Assembly: GCA_038240015.1 (NCBI GenBank)
Contig: JBBSEF010000084.1
Span: 1-12,277, forward strand
Source: CAHJXF01 sp038240015
GTDB lineage: Bacteria; Pseudomonadota; Gammaproteobacteria; Burkholderiales; Burkholderiaceae_D
Direction: 5' to 3'
DNA length: 12,277 nucleotides
This document shows positions 1 to 7,613 of the stretch, piece after piece (position 1 is the stretch's first letter; every line of letters starts with the position of its first letter). Below the pieces are notes generated by a model. That model was not told the origin of the DNA, did not search any database, and saw only the letters and a program-made list of their open reading frames with translations. Both the position numbers and the translations under genes were made by a program.

Positions 1-329
1 CGTATCTGCTGGTGATCTTCGTATTGCTGCCGCTGATGATCCTGATGGGATTGGGGCTGTCACCCGGACTCGACACGTTGATCCCGGGTTGGGTCGAAAT
101 TTTCGGCGGCCGGCAATCGGCGCGAACCATTCACTTCGCGATCGCCTGGTTGCTGGTTGCGTTCGTACTGGTCCACGTATTCGAAGTCATCATCAGCGGA
201 CTGTGGAACAACCTGCGTTCGATGATCACCGGACGCTATCGGGTACCTGCAGGGGCGCCTGCGGGGGTCCCCGCGCAAGTCCCCAAGCCCGCCGTGAACA
301 CGAAAGAAAATCATGAACCGCTCAAATAA
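1..329 (+). CDS. Cytochrome b561/b6-type membrane protein, C-terminal part (5' end outside window)
   Basis: Only the last 109 or so codons are present; the reading frame is open to the left edge (first whole codon at base 3). Two hydrophobic segments are visible: one at the very start, ending near LILMGLGLSP, and a second in which two histidines are 14 residues apart (TIHFAIAWLLVAFVLVHVF). That spacing is typical of the heme-ligating helix of b561-like cytochromes. The protein ends in a Pro/Ala-rich cytoplasmic tail with degenerate VPAG/APAG/VPA units. Its stop lies 17 bp inside the next gene, a periplasmic molybdopterin oxidoreductase. Such b-type cytochromes commonly serve as the quinone-linked membrane partner of that enzyme. 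The pairing is inferred from overlap and family knowledge. The exact subfamily cannot be set from this fragment. Confidence 0.8.
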   Translation, partial: YLLVIFVLLPLMILMGLGLSPGLDTLIPGWVEIFGGRQSARTIHFAIAWLLVAFVLVHVFEVIISGLWNNLRSMITGRYRVPAGAPAGVPAQVPKPAVNTKENHEPLK

Positions 330-1089
330 TCTGACGCGTCGGCAACTGCTGCTGCGCACCGTCGCAGGTGCAAGCGCCGCGCTGCTCGCGGGTTGCGACA
401 AGTTGTCGCAGACCACGTGGGCGCCGAAGATACTCGGCGCCGGCGAATCGATGAGCCTCGCCGCGCAGCGACTGATCCTCCCACGCAAGTCGATGGCCGA
501 GGAGTTCGATGCATCCGACCTCTCGCCCGAATTTCGCAGCAACGGCGTGGCGACGCCCAACAGTCGGGCATACGCGGCGCTCGCGAACGGAAATTTTGCG
601 GAGTACCGCCTCAAGGTCGATGGATTGGTCGAACAGCCCGCCAGCCTTTCGCTCGCCGAAGTTCGCGCCTTGCCCAGCCGCACCCAGATCACGCGCCACG
701 ATTGCGTCGAAGGATGGAGCGCAATCGGCAAGTGGAAGGGCGCGCGCCTGGGCGCGTTGCTCGAGACGGTGCGGCCGAAAGCCGAGGCGCGCTACGTGGT
801 GTTCCATTGCGCCGATCCGCAGGAGGCCGATGGCAGCACGCCCTACTACGAAAGCATCGACATGGAAGATGCTTTTCATCCGCAGACGCTGCTGGCCTAC
901 GAGCTCAACGACAAGGCGCTGCCGATCGCCAACGGCGCGCCGCTGCGCGCGCGCATCGAGCGGCAGCTGGGCTACAAGATGGCCAAGTTCGTGATGCGCA
1001 TCGAGCTGGTCGACAGCTTCGAAAAAATCGGCGGCGGCAAGGGCGGCTACTGGGAAGATCAAGGATACGAGTGGTACGCGGGCATTTGA
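313..1089 (+). CDS. Tat-exported molybdopterin-dependent oxidoreductase (sulfite oxidase/MsrP-like fold)
   Basis: A 258-residue protein. The N-terminus has a twin-arginine signal (LTRRQLLLR, residues 7-15) and a hydrophobic stretch ending in a lipobox-like LLAGC with Cys28. It is therefore predicted to be exported folded, with cofactor, to the periplasm and possibly lipid-anchored. The core shows the sulfite-oxidase-type molybdopterin domain. The segment RHDCVEGWSAIGKWKG (128-143) holds Cys131, the expected thiolate ligand of molybdenum. The later stretch LAYELNDKALPIANGAPLR is also characteristic of the family. The true substrate is unknown: relatives act on sulfite, on methionine sulfoxide, or remain unassigned. 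It lacks the C-terminal dimerisation domain of full sulfite oxidases, so it is closer to the short MsrP/YedY class. Its start overlaps the preceding b-type cytochrome gene by 17 bp, which suggests translational coupling and a shared electron-transfer chain. Family assignment is firm and substrate is open. Confidence 0.88.
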   Translation: MNRSNNLTRRQLLLRTVAGASAALLAGCDKLSQTTWAPKILGAGESMSLAAQRLILPRKSMAEEFDASDLSPEFRSNGVATPNSRAYAALANGNFAEYRLKVDGLVEQPASLSLAEVRALPSRTQITRHDCVEGWSAIGKWKGARLGALLETVRPKAEARYVVFHCADPQEADGSTPYYESIDMEDAFHPQTLLAYELNDKALPIANGAPLRARIERQLGYKMAKFVMRIELVDSFEKIGGGKGGYWEDQGYEWYAGI

Positions 1090-1112
1090 GCGCGCTGAAC
1101 AAGGGGAACCGC

Positions 1113-2447
1113 ATGGACCATGGCGCAACGGGTAAACGGCCTCTCTACAAATCGCTCTACCTCCAGGTCATTGTCGCGATCGTGATCGGGATTCTTCTGG
1201 GCACGTTCTATCCCCAGACCGGCGAAGCGATGAAACCGCTCGGCGACGGCTTCATCAAGCTGATCAAGATGATCATCGCGCCGATCATCTTCTGTTCGGT
1301 GGTGGTCGGCATCGCGGGCATGGAGGACATGAAGAAGGTCGGCAAGACCGGCGGCTATGCGCTTCTCTATTTCGAAGTGGTCAGTTCGATCGCCTTGCTG
1401 ATCGGCCTGTTGATCATCAATCTCGTGCAGCCCGGTGCGGGAATGAACATCGATCCCGCCAGCCTCGATGCCAAGAGTCTCGCGGCCTACACCAAACCCG
1501 GCGCGATGCAGAGCACGACCGAGTTCATTCTCAATATCATCCCGAATACCTTGGTCGATGCATTCGCGAAGGGCGAGATCCTGCAGGTGCTGCTGATCGC
1601 GATCATGTTCGGCTTTGCGCTGCACCGCTTCGGCGGTCGCGGCACGCTGGTGTTCGACGTGATCGAGAAGACCTCGCACGTGTTGTTCACGATCGTCGGC
1701 TACATCATGAAGGTCGCGCCGATCGGTGCGTTCGGCGCGATGGCGTTCACGATCGGCAAGTACGGCCTGGGCTCGCTCTTGTCGCTCGGCAAGTTGATGG
1801 GAACCTTCTATCTCACGTGTCTGTTGTTCGTCTTTGTCGTGCTCGGACTGATCGCGCGCTTTCACGGCTTCTCGATCTTCAAGTTCGTCCGCTACATCAA
1901 GGAAGAACTGTTGATCGTGCTGGGCACTTCATCGTCGGAAACGGTGTTGCCGCGCATGATGGTCAAGCTCGAAAACCTCGGCGTGCACAAGTCCACGGTG
2001 GGTCTCGTGATTCCGACCGGCTATTCGTTCAACCTCGACGGCACCTCGATCTACCTGACGATGGCCGCGGTCTTCATCGCGCAAGCCACCAACACGCCGA
2101 TGACCTTCGTGCAGGAACTGACCCTGCTCGGCGTGCTCGTGCTCACGTCGAAAGGCGCCGCCGGCGTGACCGGCAGTGGCTTCATCGTGCTCGCCGCGAC
2201 GCTGTCGGCGGTGGGTCACGTGCCGGTCGCGGGGCTGGCGCTGATTCTCGGCATCGATCGCTTCATGTCCGAGGCGCGCGCGTTGACCAACCTGGTCGGC
2301 AATGGCGTCGCGACGGTGGTCGTCGGCAAGTGGTGCGGTGAACTGGACAGTGCGCGCATGACGCGCGTGCTCAATCGCGAAACCGATAGCGAAGCAGACG
2401 AGCCCGAAGCGGTGCTCGACGCCACGGTCGCGAAGCCCGCAGTGTGA
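1113..2447 (+). CDS. dctA: C4-dicarboxylate/proton (or Na+) symporter DctA
   Basis: A 444-residue inner-membrane secondary transporter of the glutamate/dicarboxylate:cation symporter family. It takes up succinate, fumarate and malate for aerobic growth. Family signatures are all present: the serine-rich GTSSSETVLPRM hairpin (about 271-282), PTGYSFNLDGTSIY (301-314) and NLVGNGVATVVVGKW (393-407), plus the start pattern LYLQVIVAIVIGILLG. Length fits DctA (about 430-445 residues). The ATG at 1113 is chosen because it follows AAGGGGA (1101-1107) by 5 bp and begins the protein where relatives do. The frame stays open upstream but is shadow there. The gene lies 23 bp after the molybdoenzyme gene, and its TGA overlaps the GTG of the NADH dehydrogenase gene, so the two are probably co-translated. 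The C-terminal tail is acidic and Ala-rich (residues 423-444) and not conserved-looking. Confidence 0.95.
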   Translation: MDHGATGKRPLYKSLYLQVIVAIVIGILLGTFYPQTGEAMKPLGDGFIKLIKMIIAPIIFCSVVVGIAGMEDMKKVGKTGGYALLYFEVVSSIALLIGLLIINLVQPGAGMNIDPASLDAKSLAAYTKPGAMQSTTEFILNIIPNTLVDAFAKGEILQVLLIAIMFGFALHRFGGRGTLVFDVIEKTSHVLFTIVGYIMKVAPIGAFGAMAFTIGKYGLGSLLSLGKLMGTFYLTCLLFVFVVLGLIARFHGFSIFKFVRYIKEELLIVLGTSSSETVLPRMMVKLENLGVHKSTVGLVIPTGYSFNLDGTSIYLTMAAVFIAQATNTPMTFVQELTLLGVLVLTSKGAAGVTGSGFIVLAATLSAVGHVPVAGLALILGIDRFMSEARALTNLVGNGVATVVVGKWCGELDSARMTRVLNRETDSEADEPEAVLDATVAKPAV

Positions 2448-3835
2448 TCAGGAATGCGGAACGCGACGGCAGCGACGACGCCGACGCGGCCGATGACCCG
2501 GACATCGACAGCGGCCTTCATCGCATCGTCATCATCGGCGGCGGCGCCGGCGGTCTCGAACTCGCGACCCGCCTGGGCGACACGCTTGGCAAGAAGCATC
2601 GTGCGCACATCACGCTGATCGAGAAAGAGCGCACGCACTTCTGGAAGCCGCATCTGCACGAGATCGCGGCCGGCAGCATGGATGTCGGCGCGCATCAGAT
2701 CGACTACCTTGCGCAATCTCACTGGCATCACTTCGCGTATCGCGTCGGCGAAGCCACGCACATCGACCGCGCCGCACGTCTCGTGCATGTCGCGGCCTTC
2801 GTCGACGAGGGACAGGAAGAAGTCGCGGGCGCGCGCGCCGTTGCCTACGACACGCTGGTGGTCGCGATCGGCAGCCTGACCGACGCCTTCGGCACGCCCG
2901 GCGTCGCCGAGTACGCGATCTCGCTCGACGACGCGAGACAGGCCGAGCGCTTTCATCGACGCCTGGTCAACGCGTGCATCCGCGCGCACTCGCAGTCGGG
3001 TCCGTTGCATGCGGGACAACTGCATGTCGCAATCATCGGCGCGGGTGCGACTGGCGTCGAGCTTGCGGCCGAGTTGCGCAACACCACGCGCGTGCTCGTT
3101 TCGTTCGGCCTCGACCGCATCGATGCCGAGAATGACATCCGCCTGATCGTGATCGAGGCCGCCGATCGCATCCTGCCTGCCTTGCCCGAGCGCCTCTCGA
3201 AAGCCGTCGCCGGCTTGCTCGACGAGCTGGGCGTGCAGGTGCGCACGTCCGCGCGCGTGGCCGAGGTCTTGCCGGATGGCGTGAAGCTGGCGAGCGGCGA
3301 TGTGATCCCTGCCGAACTGGTGGTATGGGCGGCCGGCGTGAAGGCGTCGGAGGTACTCGAACATTTCGACGGACTCGAAACCAATCGCGCCCATCAGCTC
3401 GTGGTGCGTACGACGTTGCAGACGACACGCGACGACAACATCTTCGCGCTCGGCGATTGCGCGGCGTGTCCGTGGATCGGTCGTACAGGTCAGACCATAC
3501 CGCCGCGCGCGCAGGCCGCGCATCAGCAGGCGTCGCACATGGTTGTGCAGATCACGCGGCGTCTTGCAGGTCAGCCGCTACGCGACTGGCGCTATCGCGA
3601 CTTCGGTTCTCTGATCTCGCTCGGTGAATATTCGACGGTAGGCAATCTGATGAGCGGACTCGCGCGTGGGCTCTCGAAGAGCACGCTGTGGGTCGATGGC
3701 CTGTTCGCACGCGCGATGTATCTGTCGCTATACAAAATGCACGAACTCGCGCTGCACGGTTTCTGGAAGGTTGCTCTCGATACGCTCGCGCGCATGATCA
3801 CGCGACGTACCGAGCCGCGCGTCAAACTGCATTGA
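2444..3835 (+). CDS. ndh: Type II NADH:quinone oxidoreductase (NDH-2)
   Basis: A 463-residue FAD-dependent pyridine-nucleotide disulfide oxidoreductase family protein that passes electrons from NADH to quinone without pumping protons. An FAD-binding GGGAGGLE lies at 32-39, an NADH-binding GAGATGVELAAEL at 199-211, the second FAD contact FALGDCA at 334-340, and PPRAQAAHQQ at 353-362, the family's quinone-side signature. The C-terminus ends in a hydrophobic/amphipathic region (about 403-446) expected to hold it to the inner face of the membrane. It starts at a GTG overlapping the dctA stop (GTGA). No other in-frame start occurs before Met79, which would cut off the FAD motif, so the GTG is well supported despite a poor Shine-Dalgarno. 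An acidic leader of about 24 residues (DDADAADDPD region) precedes the fold and is unusual. Co-translation with dctA links dicarboxylate uptake to NADH re-oxidation. Confidence 0.93.
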   Translation: MIRNAERDGSDDADAADDPDIDSGLHRIVIIGGGAGGLELATRLGDTLGKKHRAHITLIEKERTHFWKPHLHEIAAGSMDVGAHQIDYLAQSHWHHFAYRVGEATHIDRAARLVHVAAFVDEGQEEVAGARAVAYDTLVVAIGSLTDAFGTPGVAEYAISLDDARQAERFHRRLVNACIRAHSQSGPLHAGQLHVAIIGAGATGVELAAELRNTTRVLVSFGLDRIDAENDIRLIVIEAADRILPALPERLSKAVAGLLDELGVQVRTSARVAEVLPDGVKLASGDVIPAELVVWAAGVKASEVLEHFDGLETNRAHQLVVRTTLQTTRDDNIFALGDCAACPWIGRTGQTIPPRAQAAHQQASHMVVQITRRLAGQPLRDWRYRDFGSLISLGEYSTVGNLMSGLARGLSKSTLWVDGLFARAMYLSLYKMHELALHGFWKVALDTLARMITRRTEPRVKLH

Positions 3836-3915
3836 CGCGACGACCGCACCGCATACGCGTGGGCAGAATGCAGACGCGCGCAGCCGCGCCATCAAGCATC
3901 GATGCCGTTCGCCAC

Positions 3916-4174
3916 TCAGCAGTTGATGAGCGCGACCGCGACCATCAAACGCCGCTTGAAATGAATCTCCGCGAAATTGGCGGACGCGCCATTGACGGTG
4001 AGCGGCGGCAGCTTGACCCACACGTCGTCGGCCGCTTCGGTATCGACCCGCGCCGCGAGCCAGTAGTGCCGTTCCGACGACAATGTCCCGATGACGATGC
4101 GACCGCCCTCCAGCGGCCAACGCGAGCGCGGTAGTCGCTGCCGCCACGCGCTTCATGATGGACCTAGGCTTCAT
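3916..4174 (-). pseudogene. Small secreted protein gene with an apparent frameshift
   Basis: A start at 4174 has a strong GGAGG (complement of 4181-4185) 6 bp upstream. It opens MKPRSIMKRVAAATTALALA, a convincing signal peptide. The frame then turns into Arg/His-rich text without protein character. Shifting by one base near 4105-4112 (run GGAGGGCGG) gives a coherent sequence: GGRIVIGTLSSERHYWLAAR, then VDTEAADDVWVKLPPLTVNG, then a tail ending in VALINC with TGA at 3918-3916. The second frame has a stop immediately after the downstream ATG and no usable start of its own. The joined product would be about 85 residues and periplasmic. I do not recognise the family. A real frameshift, a sequencing error or a recoding event cannot be told apart here. 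The gene stands alone between convergent ndh and the DUF4197 gene. Nothing else gene-like was seen in the flanks 3836-3915 and 4175-4327. Confidence 0.5.
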
Positions 4175-4327
4175 CGACGCCCTCCGCGTTTTTGCGATGG
4201 CGTTCAGTATTCCCGTCGTGCGCATCGAGCGCGAGGGTTTATGCGTGGGCGTCGCGGCTCGATACCGGAAGTATTGTCATGCGCGACCTCGCTCGCTGGT
4301 CGAACGATGTCGGCGATAGATGGCCGA

Positions 4328-4990
4328 TCAGAACTTCAAGCCCTTCAACAAGGCCCCGCCGGTTTCGATCGGATTCTGCCTTGCCTTGGTCTCCTCGCGG
4401 CCGACGTAGGTGAAGATGCCCTCCGAGGTTTTGCCTGTCACGTAGTCGGTCAACTTCTTCTCGTCCATCCCGAAGGCCTTCAGTTGTGAAACCTCTTTCA
4501 TGACGCCGGTCTTCTCGAGCGCCGCCTGAATCAGCGGCAACAGCTTGGCCTTGATCTCGCCGCCGGTACTCTTCTTCAGATAGTCAGTTGCACCGGTGCT
4601 GCCGCCGCGCAGGATGCCGATCGCGTCGCTGAACGAGACCTTATCGATCGCCGCGCGAAAGATCGGCTTGGCCTGGCTCGCCGCGGTTTCGGCCGCGCGA
4701 TTGAGTGCTCCATTGATGTCGCCACCGATGCCGGCCTTGCTCGCCATGTTCATGAGATCGCTCACGCCCTTGCCTGCTCCGGGCAGCGCGATGCGAATCG
4801 CCTCGTCGGCCGAGAACGCGCCGGGTTGGGACAACCGATCGAGCGCGTTGTCGGAGGCCTTGCCCAGCATCTCCTTGAGCGCGTTACCGGACGATGAGGC
4901 GGACGACGGCGCAAAGACCTGCGCAAAAGCAGGCGGCCCGATCGCGGCGAGCGCGAGCAATGCAGCGACCAGCACAGTACGAAGTAACAT
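4328..4990 (-). CDS. DUF4197 family secreted protein
   Basis: A 220-residue protein with an Sec-type signal peptide (LLRTVLVAALLALAAIGPPAFA, probable cleavage after residue 23). The mature part is largely helical. It carries the pattern I associate with DUF4197: ALKEMLGKASDNALDRLSQP near the front, IRIALPGAGKGVSDLMNMAS, AIGILRGGSTGATDYLKKST in the middle and LTDYVTGKTSEGIFTYVGRE at the end. The last of these is followed by a short tail to LKGLKF. Length agrees with the family (about 200-230). Function is not known; location is expected to be periplasm or envelope. The start is fixed by AAGGAG (complement of 4997-5002) 6 bp before the ATG. It is transcribed divergently from cioAB and shares a 90-bp upstream region that contains two inverted repeats. 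Whether the two are co-regulated is not known. Confidence 0.87.
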   Translation of the reverse strand: MLLRTVLVAALLALAAIGPPAFAQVFAPSSASSSGNALKEMLGKASDNALDRLSQPGAFSADEAIRIALPGAGKGVSDLMNMASKAGIGGDINGALNRAAETAASQAKPIFRAAIDKVSFSDAIGILRGGSTGATDYLKKSTGGEIKAKLLPLIQAALEKTGVMKEVSQLKAFGMDEKKLTDYVTGKTSEGIFTYVGREETKARQNPIETGGALLKGLKF

Positions 4991-5005
4991 GACGAACTCC
5001 TTGGA

Positions 5006-5033
5006 ATTGCGACCGCAATGACGTTATCACGTC
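5006..5033. promoter_or_regulatory. Two abutting inverted repeats between DUF4197 gene and cioA
   Basis: Bases 5006-5019 read ATTGCG-AC-CGCAAT, a perfect 6+6 palindrome with a 2-bp centre. Bases 5020-5033 read GACGT-TATC-ACGTC, a perfect 5+5 palindrome with a 4-bp centre. They touch without a gap and sit in the only intergenic space upstream of both divergent genes. The arrangement fits paired operator half-sites for one or two dimeric regulators. Neither matches the FNR/ANR consensus, so no regulator is named. The functional role is inference. Confidence 0.35.
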
Positions 5034-5080
5034 GCATGACTGTCTCGCCTGCCCGCGTCGCAGAATGAACCGCTGACCTC

Positions 5081-6511
5081 ATGGATCCGATCATCCTCGC
5101 CCGCATGCAGTTTGCGGCCAACATGACATTTCACATCCTGTTTCCGACGATCAGCATCGGACTCGCGTGGAGCCTGTTGTTCTTTCGCTGGCGATGGCTG
5201 GTCACGAGCAAGGGCGGTGGCAAAGGCGGTGATCGCGCGCAAGCGCAAGGATGGCTCGACGCCTATCGCTTCTTCACCAAGGTGTTCGCGCTGACGTTCG
5301 CGCTCGGCGTGGTGTCGGGCATCACGATGAGCTTTCAGTTCGGCACCAACTGGCCGGGCTTTCTGGAGAGGGCCGGCAACATCGCGGGCCCGTTGCTGGG
5401 CTACGAAGTGCTGACCGCGTTCTTTCTGGAAGCGGGCTTTCTGGGCATCATGCTGTTCGGCCACGGCAAGGTCAGCGAGACCGTGCATTTCATCGCGACC
5501 TTCTTCGTCGCGGCAGGCACCACCATCTCGGCGTTCTGGATCCTCGCGCTCGACTCGTGGATGCAGACGCCCTCAGGCTACGAAATCATCGACGGACAAT
5601 TCCACGCGCGGAGTTGGATCGCGGTGATCTTCAATCCCTCGTTTCCGTATCGGCTCACGCACATGCTGCTCGCCTCCGCGCTGACCTGCGCGTTTCTGCT
5701 CGCGGGTCTTTCCGCATGGCAAGTGTTGAAAGGCGTGGGCAAGCGCTCGGCGCCGAAAGTGCTTCGCTATGCGCTCACGCTCGCTGCGGTCGCGATACCG
5801 ATTCAGATCTACATGGGCGATCAACACGGCCTGAACACGCTCGAATATCAGCCGCAGAAAGTCGCAGCGATGGAAGGGCTGTGGAACACGCAGCGCGGCG
5901 CGCCGCTCTTGTTGTTCGCGATCCCCGATCAAAAGGAACGCATCAACCATTTCGAAATCTCGATTCCGAATCTCGCGAGCCTGATCCTCACGCACGACAT
6001 GAATGGCGAGATCAAAGGCCTGAACGATTTTCGCGACAAACATCCGCCGCCGTTGCCGGTGTTCTTCGCGTTTCGGGTGATGGTCGGCACCGGCGTGCTG
6101 ATGCTGATCACCAGCTGGGTGGGGTGGTGGCTCTACAAGCGCGCGCGCTGGAAACCCGACCGGATGCCGCGTCCCATGCTATGGGTGCTCGCGGGCATGA
6201 CGTTTTCGGGATGGGTCGCCACCGTCGCGGGCTGGTACGTGACCGAGATAGGACGACAGCCCTTCATCATCTACGGCGTGCTGCGCACCGCCGACATCGC
6301 GTCGAACATTCCGTCGTCGATGATCGTCCTCACGCTCGCGATGTATGTCGTGCTTTATGTCGCGTTGATCGCAGCCTACGTCGGCGTACTCAAGTACATG
6401 GCCGAAAAGACCGAGGACGTCCTGTCCGACGCCGCGCGCGAAGAAGAGGCCACGCCCTTCGGCGCGACAGCCACTGCGGCATCGTCCACTCCCTCGACGC
6501 GAGGCGCGTGA
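5081..6511 (+). CDS. cioA: Cytochrome bd-type quinol oxidase subunit I, cyanide-insensitive (CioA) class
   Basis: A 476-residue inner-membrane subunit that oxidises quinol and carries the three hemes reducing oxygen to water. The start MDPIILARMQFAANMTFHILFP is typical of the CIO class. His18 matches the N-terminal heme ligand (His19 in E. coli CydA), His194 (LTHMLLAS) the b558 His186, and Arg332/Met334 (FRVMVG) the Arg391/Met393 pair. QKVAAMEGLW preserves the Lys/Glu pair of the quinol loop, and TEIGRQPF the conserved E-x-GRQP segment, with Phe where Trp is usual. The protein is shorter than E. coli CydA (522) because the Q-loop is short, as in CioA. The ATG at 5081 is the only sensible start: an in-frame TGA lies four codons before it, although no good ribosome site is visible. 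It overlaps cioB by one base. Confidence 0.94.
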   Translation: MDPIILARMQFAANMTFHILFPTISIGLAWSLLFFRWRWLVTSKGGGKGGDRAQAQGWLDAYRFFTKVFALTFALGVVSGITMSFQFGTNWPGFLERAGNIAGPLLGYEVLTAFFLEAGFLGIMLFGHGKVSETVHFIATFFVAAGTTISAFWILALDSWMQTPSGYEIIDGQFHARSWIAVIFNPSFPYRLTHMLLASALTCAFLLAGLSAWQVLKGVGKRSAPKVLRYALTLAAVAIPIQIYMGDQHGLNTLEYQPQKVAAMEGLWNTQRGAPLLLFAIPDQKERINHFEISIPNLASLILTHDMNGEIKGLNDFRDKHPPPLPVFFAFRVMVGTGVLMLITSWVGWWLYKRARWKPDRMPRPMLWVLAGMTFSGWVATVAGWYVTEIGRQPFIIYGVLRTADIASNIPSSMIVLTLAMYVVLYVALIAAYVGVLKYMAEKTEDVLSDAAREEEATPFGATATAASSTPSTRGA

Positions 6512-7524
6512 TGAATGCGACGAGCGTGATGAGCTTCGACGATGTATTGCCGCTGATCTTCATGGCGCTGATGGGGATCTCGATGCTGGTCTATGTGATC
6601 AGCGACGGCTACGACCTCGGCGTGGGCATGCTGATGCATCGAGCGACCGACAAAGAGAAGGACATGATGATCGCTTCCATCGGTCCGTTCTGGGACGCGA
6701 ACGAAACCTGGCTGGTGCTCGGCATCGGCATCCTGCTGATGATCTTCCCCAGGGCCCACAGCCTGGTTCTCGGCGAACTCTATCTGCCGGTCGCGTTCAT
6801 GTTGATCGGACTGGTGTTGCGCGGCGTGGCTTTCGATTTTCGCGTCAAGGCGCGCGACACGCACAAGCGCACGTGGGATCGCCTGTTCTTCGCGGGCTCG
6901 ACCATCACGGCGGTGTCGCAGGGCTGGATGCTCGGCCGCTATGTAAGCGGCTTCGGCACGAGCTGGAACTATCCAGTGTTCGCCGCCGCGATCGCGGTCG
7001 CGCTGCCGATGGCGTATGTGTTGATGGGCGCGGCTTGGTTGATCCTGAAGACCGAAGGTCAATTACAGGAGCGTGCGATCGCGTGGGCCAAGCTCGCGTG
7101 GCTGCCGATGGTGATCGGCATGGCCTTGATCTCGATGGCCACGCCGTGGATCAGCCAGACCGTACGCGAACGCTGGTTCACGCTGCCCGCGTTGATCGCG
7201 CTGATGGCGATTCCGCTGATGTCCGGCGTTTCGCTGCTCGCGGTGCGCGGCCTGCTCAATACACGCGCCGTTCGCGGGCCATTGTGCTGGCTGCCGTTCA
7301 TGCTCTTGATGCTGGTGTTCGTGCTCGGCTTTCTCGGCCTCGCATACAGCATCTATCCCTATGTGGTGATCGATCGACTGACCGTGTGGCAAGCCGCGAT
7401 CAGTCCCGCGTCGATGAAGTTCGCGCTGGTGGGTGTGTGCATCTCGGTGCCGGCGATCGCGGGCTATACGATTTTTTCGTATCGCGTGTTTCGCGGCAAG
7501 ACGGGGGAGTTGAAGTACGCGTGA
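6511..7524 (+). CDS. cioB: Cytochrome bd-type quinol oxidase subunit II (CioB)
   Basis: A 337-residue, multi-spanning CydB-family protein that pairs with the preceding subunit I and is needed for heme assembly. Family segments are SDGYDLGVGM (31-40), GPFWDANETWLVLGIG (58-73), RGVAFDFRVK (104-113, with Asp where Glu is more common) and the C-terminal SIYPYVVIDRLTVWQAA. The ATG at 6511 shares its first base with the cioA TGA (TGATG) and has GAGG six bases upstream, so the two subunits are translationally coupled. I saw no convincing third small subunit after it: only a 14-19 codon open frame follows. The gene is convergent with the lyase-like gene, with 89 bp between stops and no clear terminator. 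Confidence 0.94.
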   Translation: MNATSVMSFDDVLPLIFMALMGISMLVYVISDGYDLGVGMLMHRATDKEKDMMIASIGPFWDANETWLVLGIGILLMIFPRAHSLVLGELYLPVAFMLIGLVLRGVAFDFRVKARDTHKRTWDRLFFAGSTITAVSQGWMLGRYVSGFGTSWNYPVFAAAIAVALPMAYVLMGAAWLILKTEGQLQERAIAWAKLAWLPMVIGMALISMATPWISQTVRERWFTLPALIALMAIPLMSGVSLLAVRGLLNTRAVRGPLCWLPFMLLMLVFVLGFLGLAYSIYPYVVIDRLTVWQAAISPASMKFALVGVCISVPAIAGYTIFSYRVFRGKTGELKYA

Positions 7525-7613
7525 GGTGCAGCGCTACACGATGCGAGCAGCGGTTTTTCTTGTCGTGCCGAGTACCAACTCATGAAGCCGCACAGCGAGG
7601 GTTTTCGCTCCAT

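Noticed and set aside
393..1112. Open frame extending dctA upstream by 240 codons
   Set aside because: The extension is out of frame with the overlapping molybdoenzyme gene, is Arg-rich, and the ATG at 1113 has a strong ribosome site and the family start.
1059..1865. 268-codon - strand frame opposite dctA
   Set aside because: Composition is dominated by Asp/His/Arg/Gln from antisense of hydrophobic membrane codons; no start signal or domain.
2216..3538. 440-codon open frame on the - strand opposite dctA end and ndh
   Set aside because: It is Arg/His/Asp-rich without domain signals and lies opposite two clearly recognised genes; long antisense frames are expected in GC-rich coding DNA.
3688..4134. 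148-codon + strand frame after ndh
   Set aside because: Begins inside ndh in another frame, is Arg-rich throughout, and the opposite strand gives a far more protein-like reading.
7526..7585. Tiny frame after cioB (19 codons from GTG, 14 from ATG) as a possible CydX-like subunit
   Set aside because: Too short, no transmembrane span of adequate length, no ribosome site, and CIO-type oxidases are not known to need it.
7525..7613. Possible bidirectional terminator between convergent cioB and the lyase-like gene
   Set aside because: Only 4-5 bp stems (for example CACGA/TCGTG around a 21-base loop) could be drawn, and the TTTTT run does not follow a stable stem.
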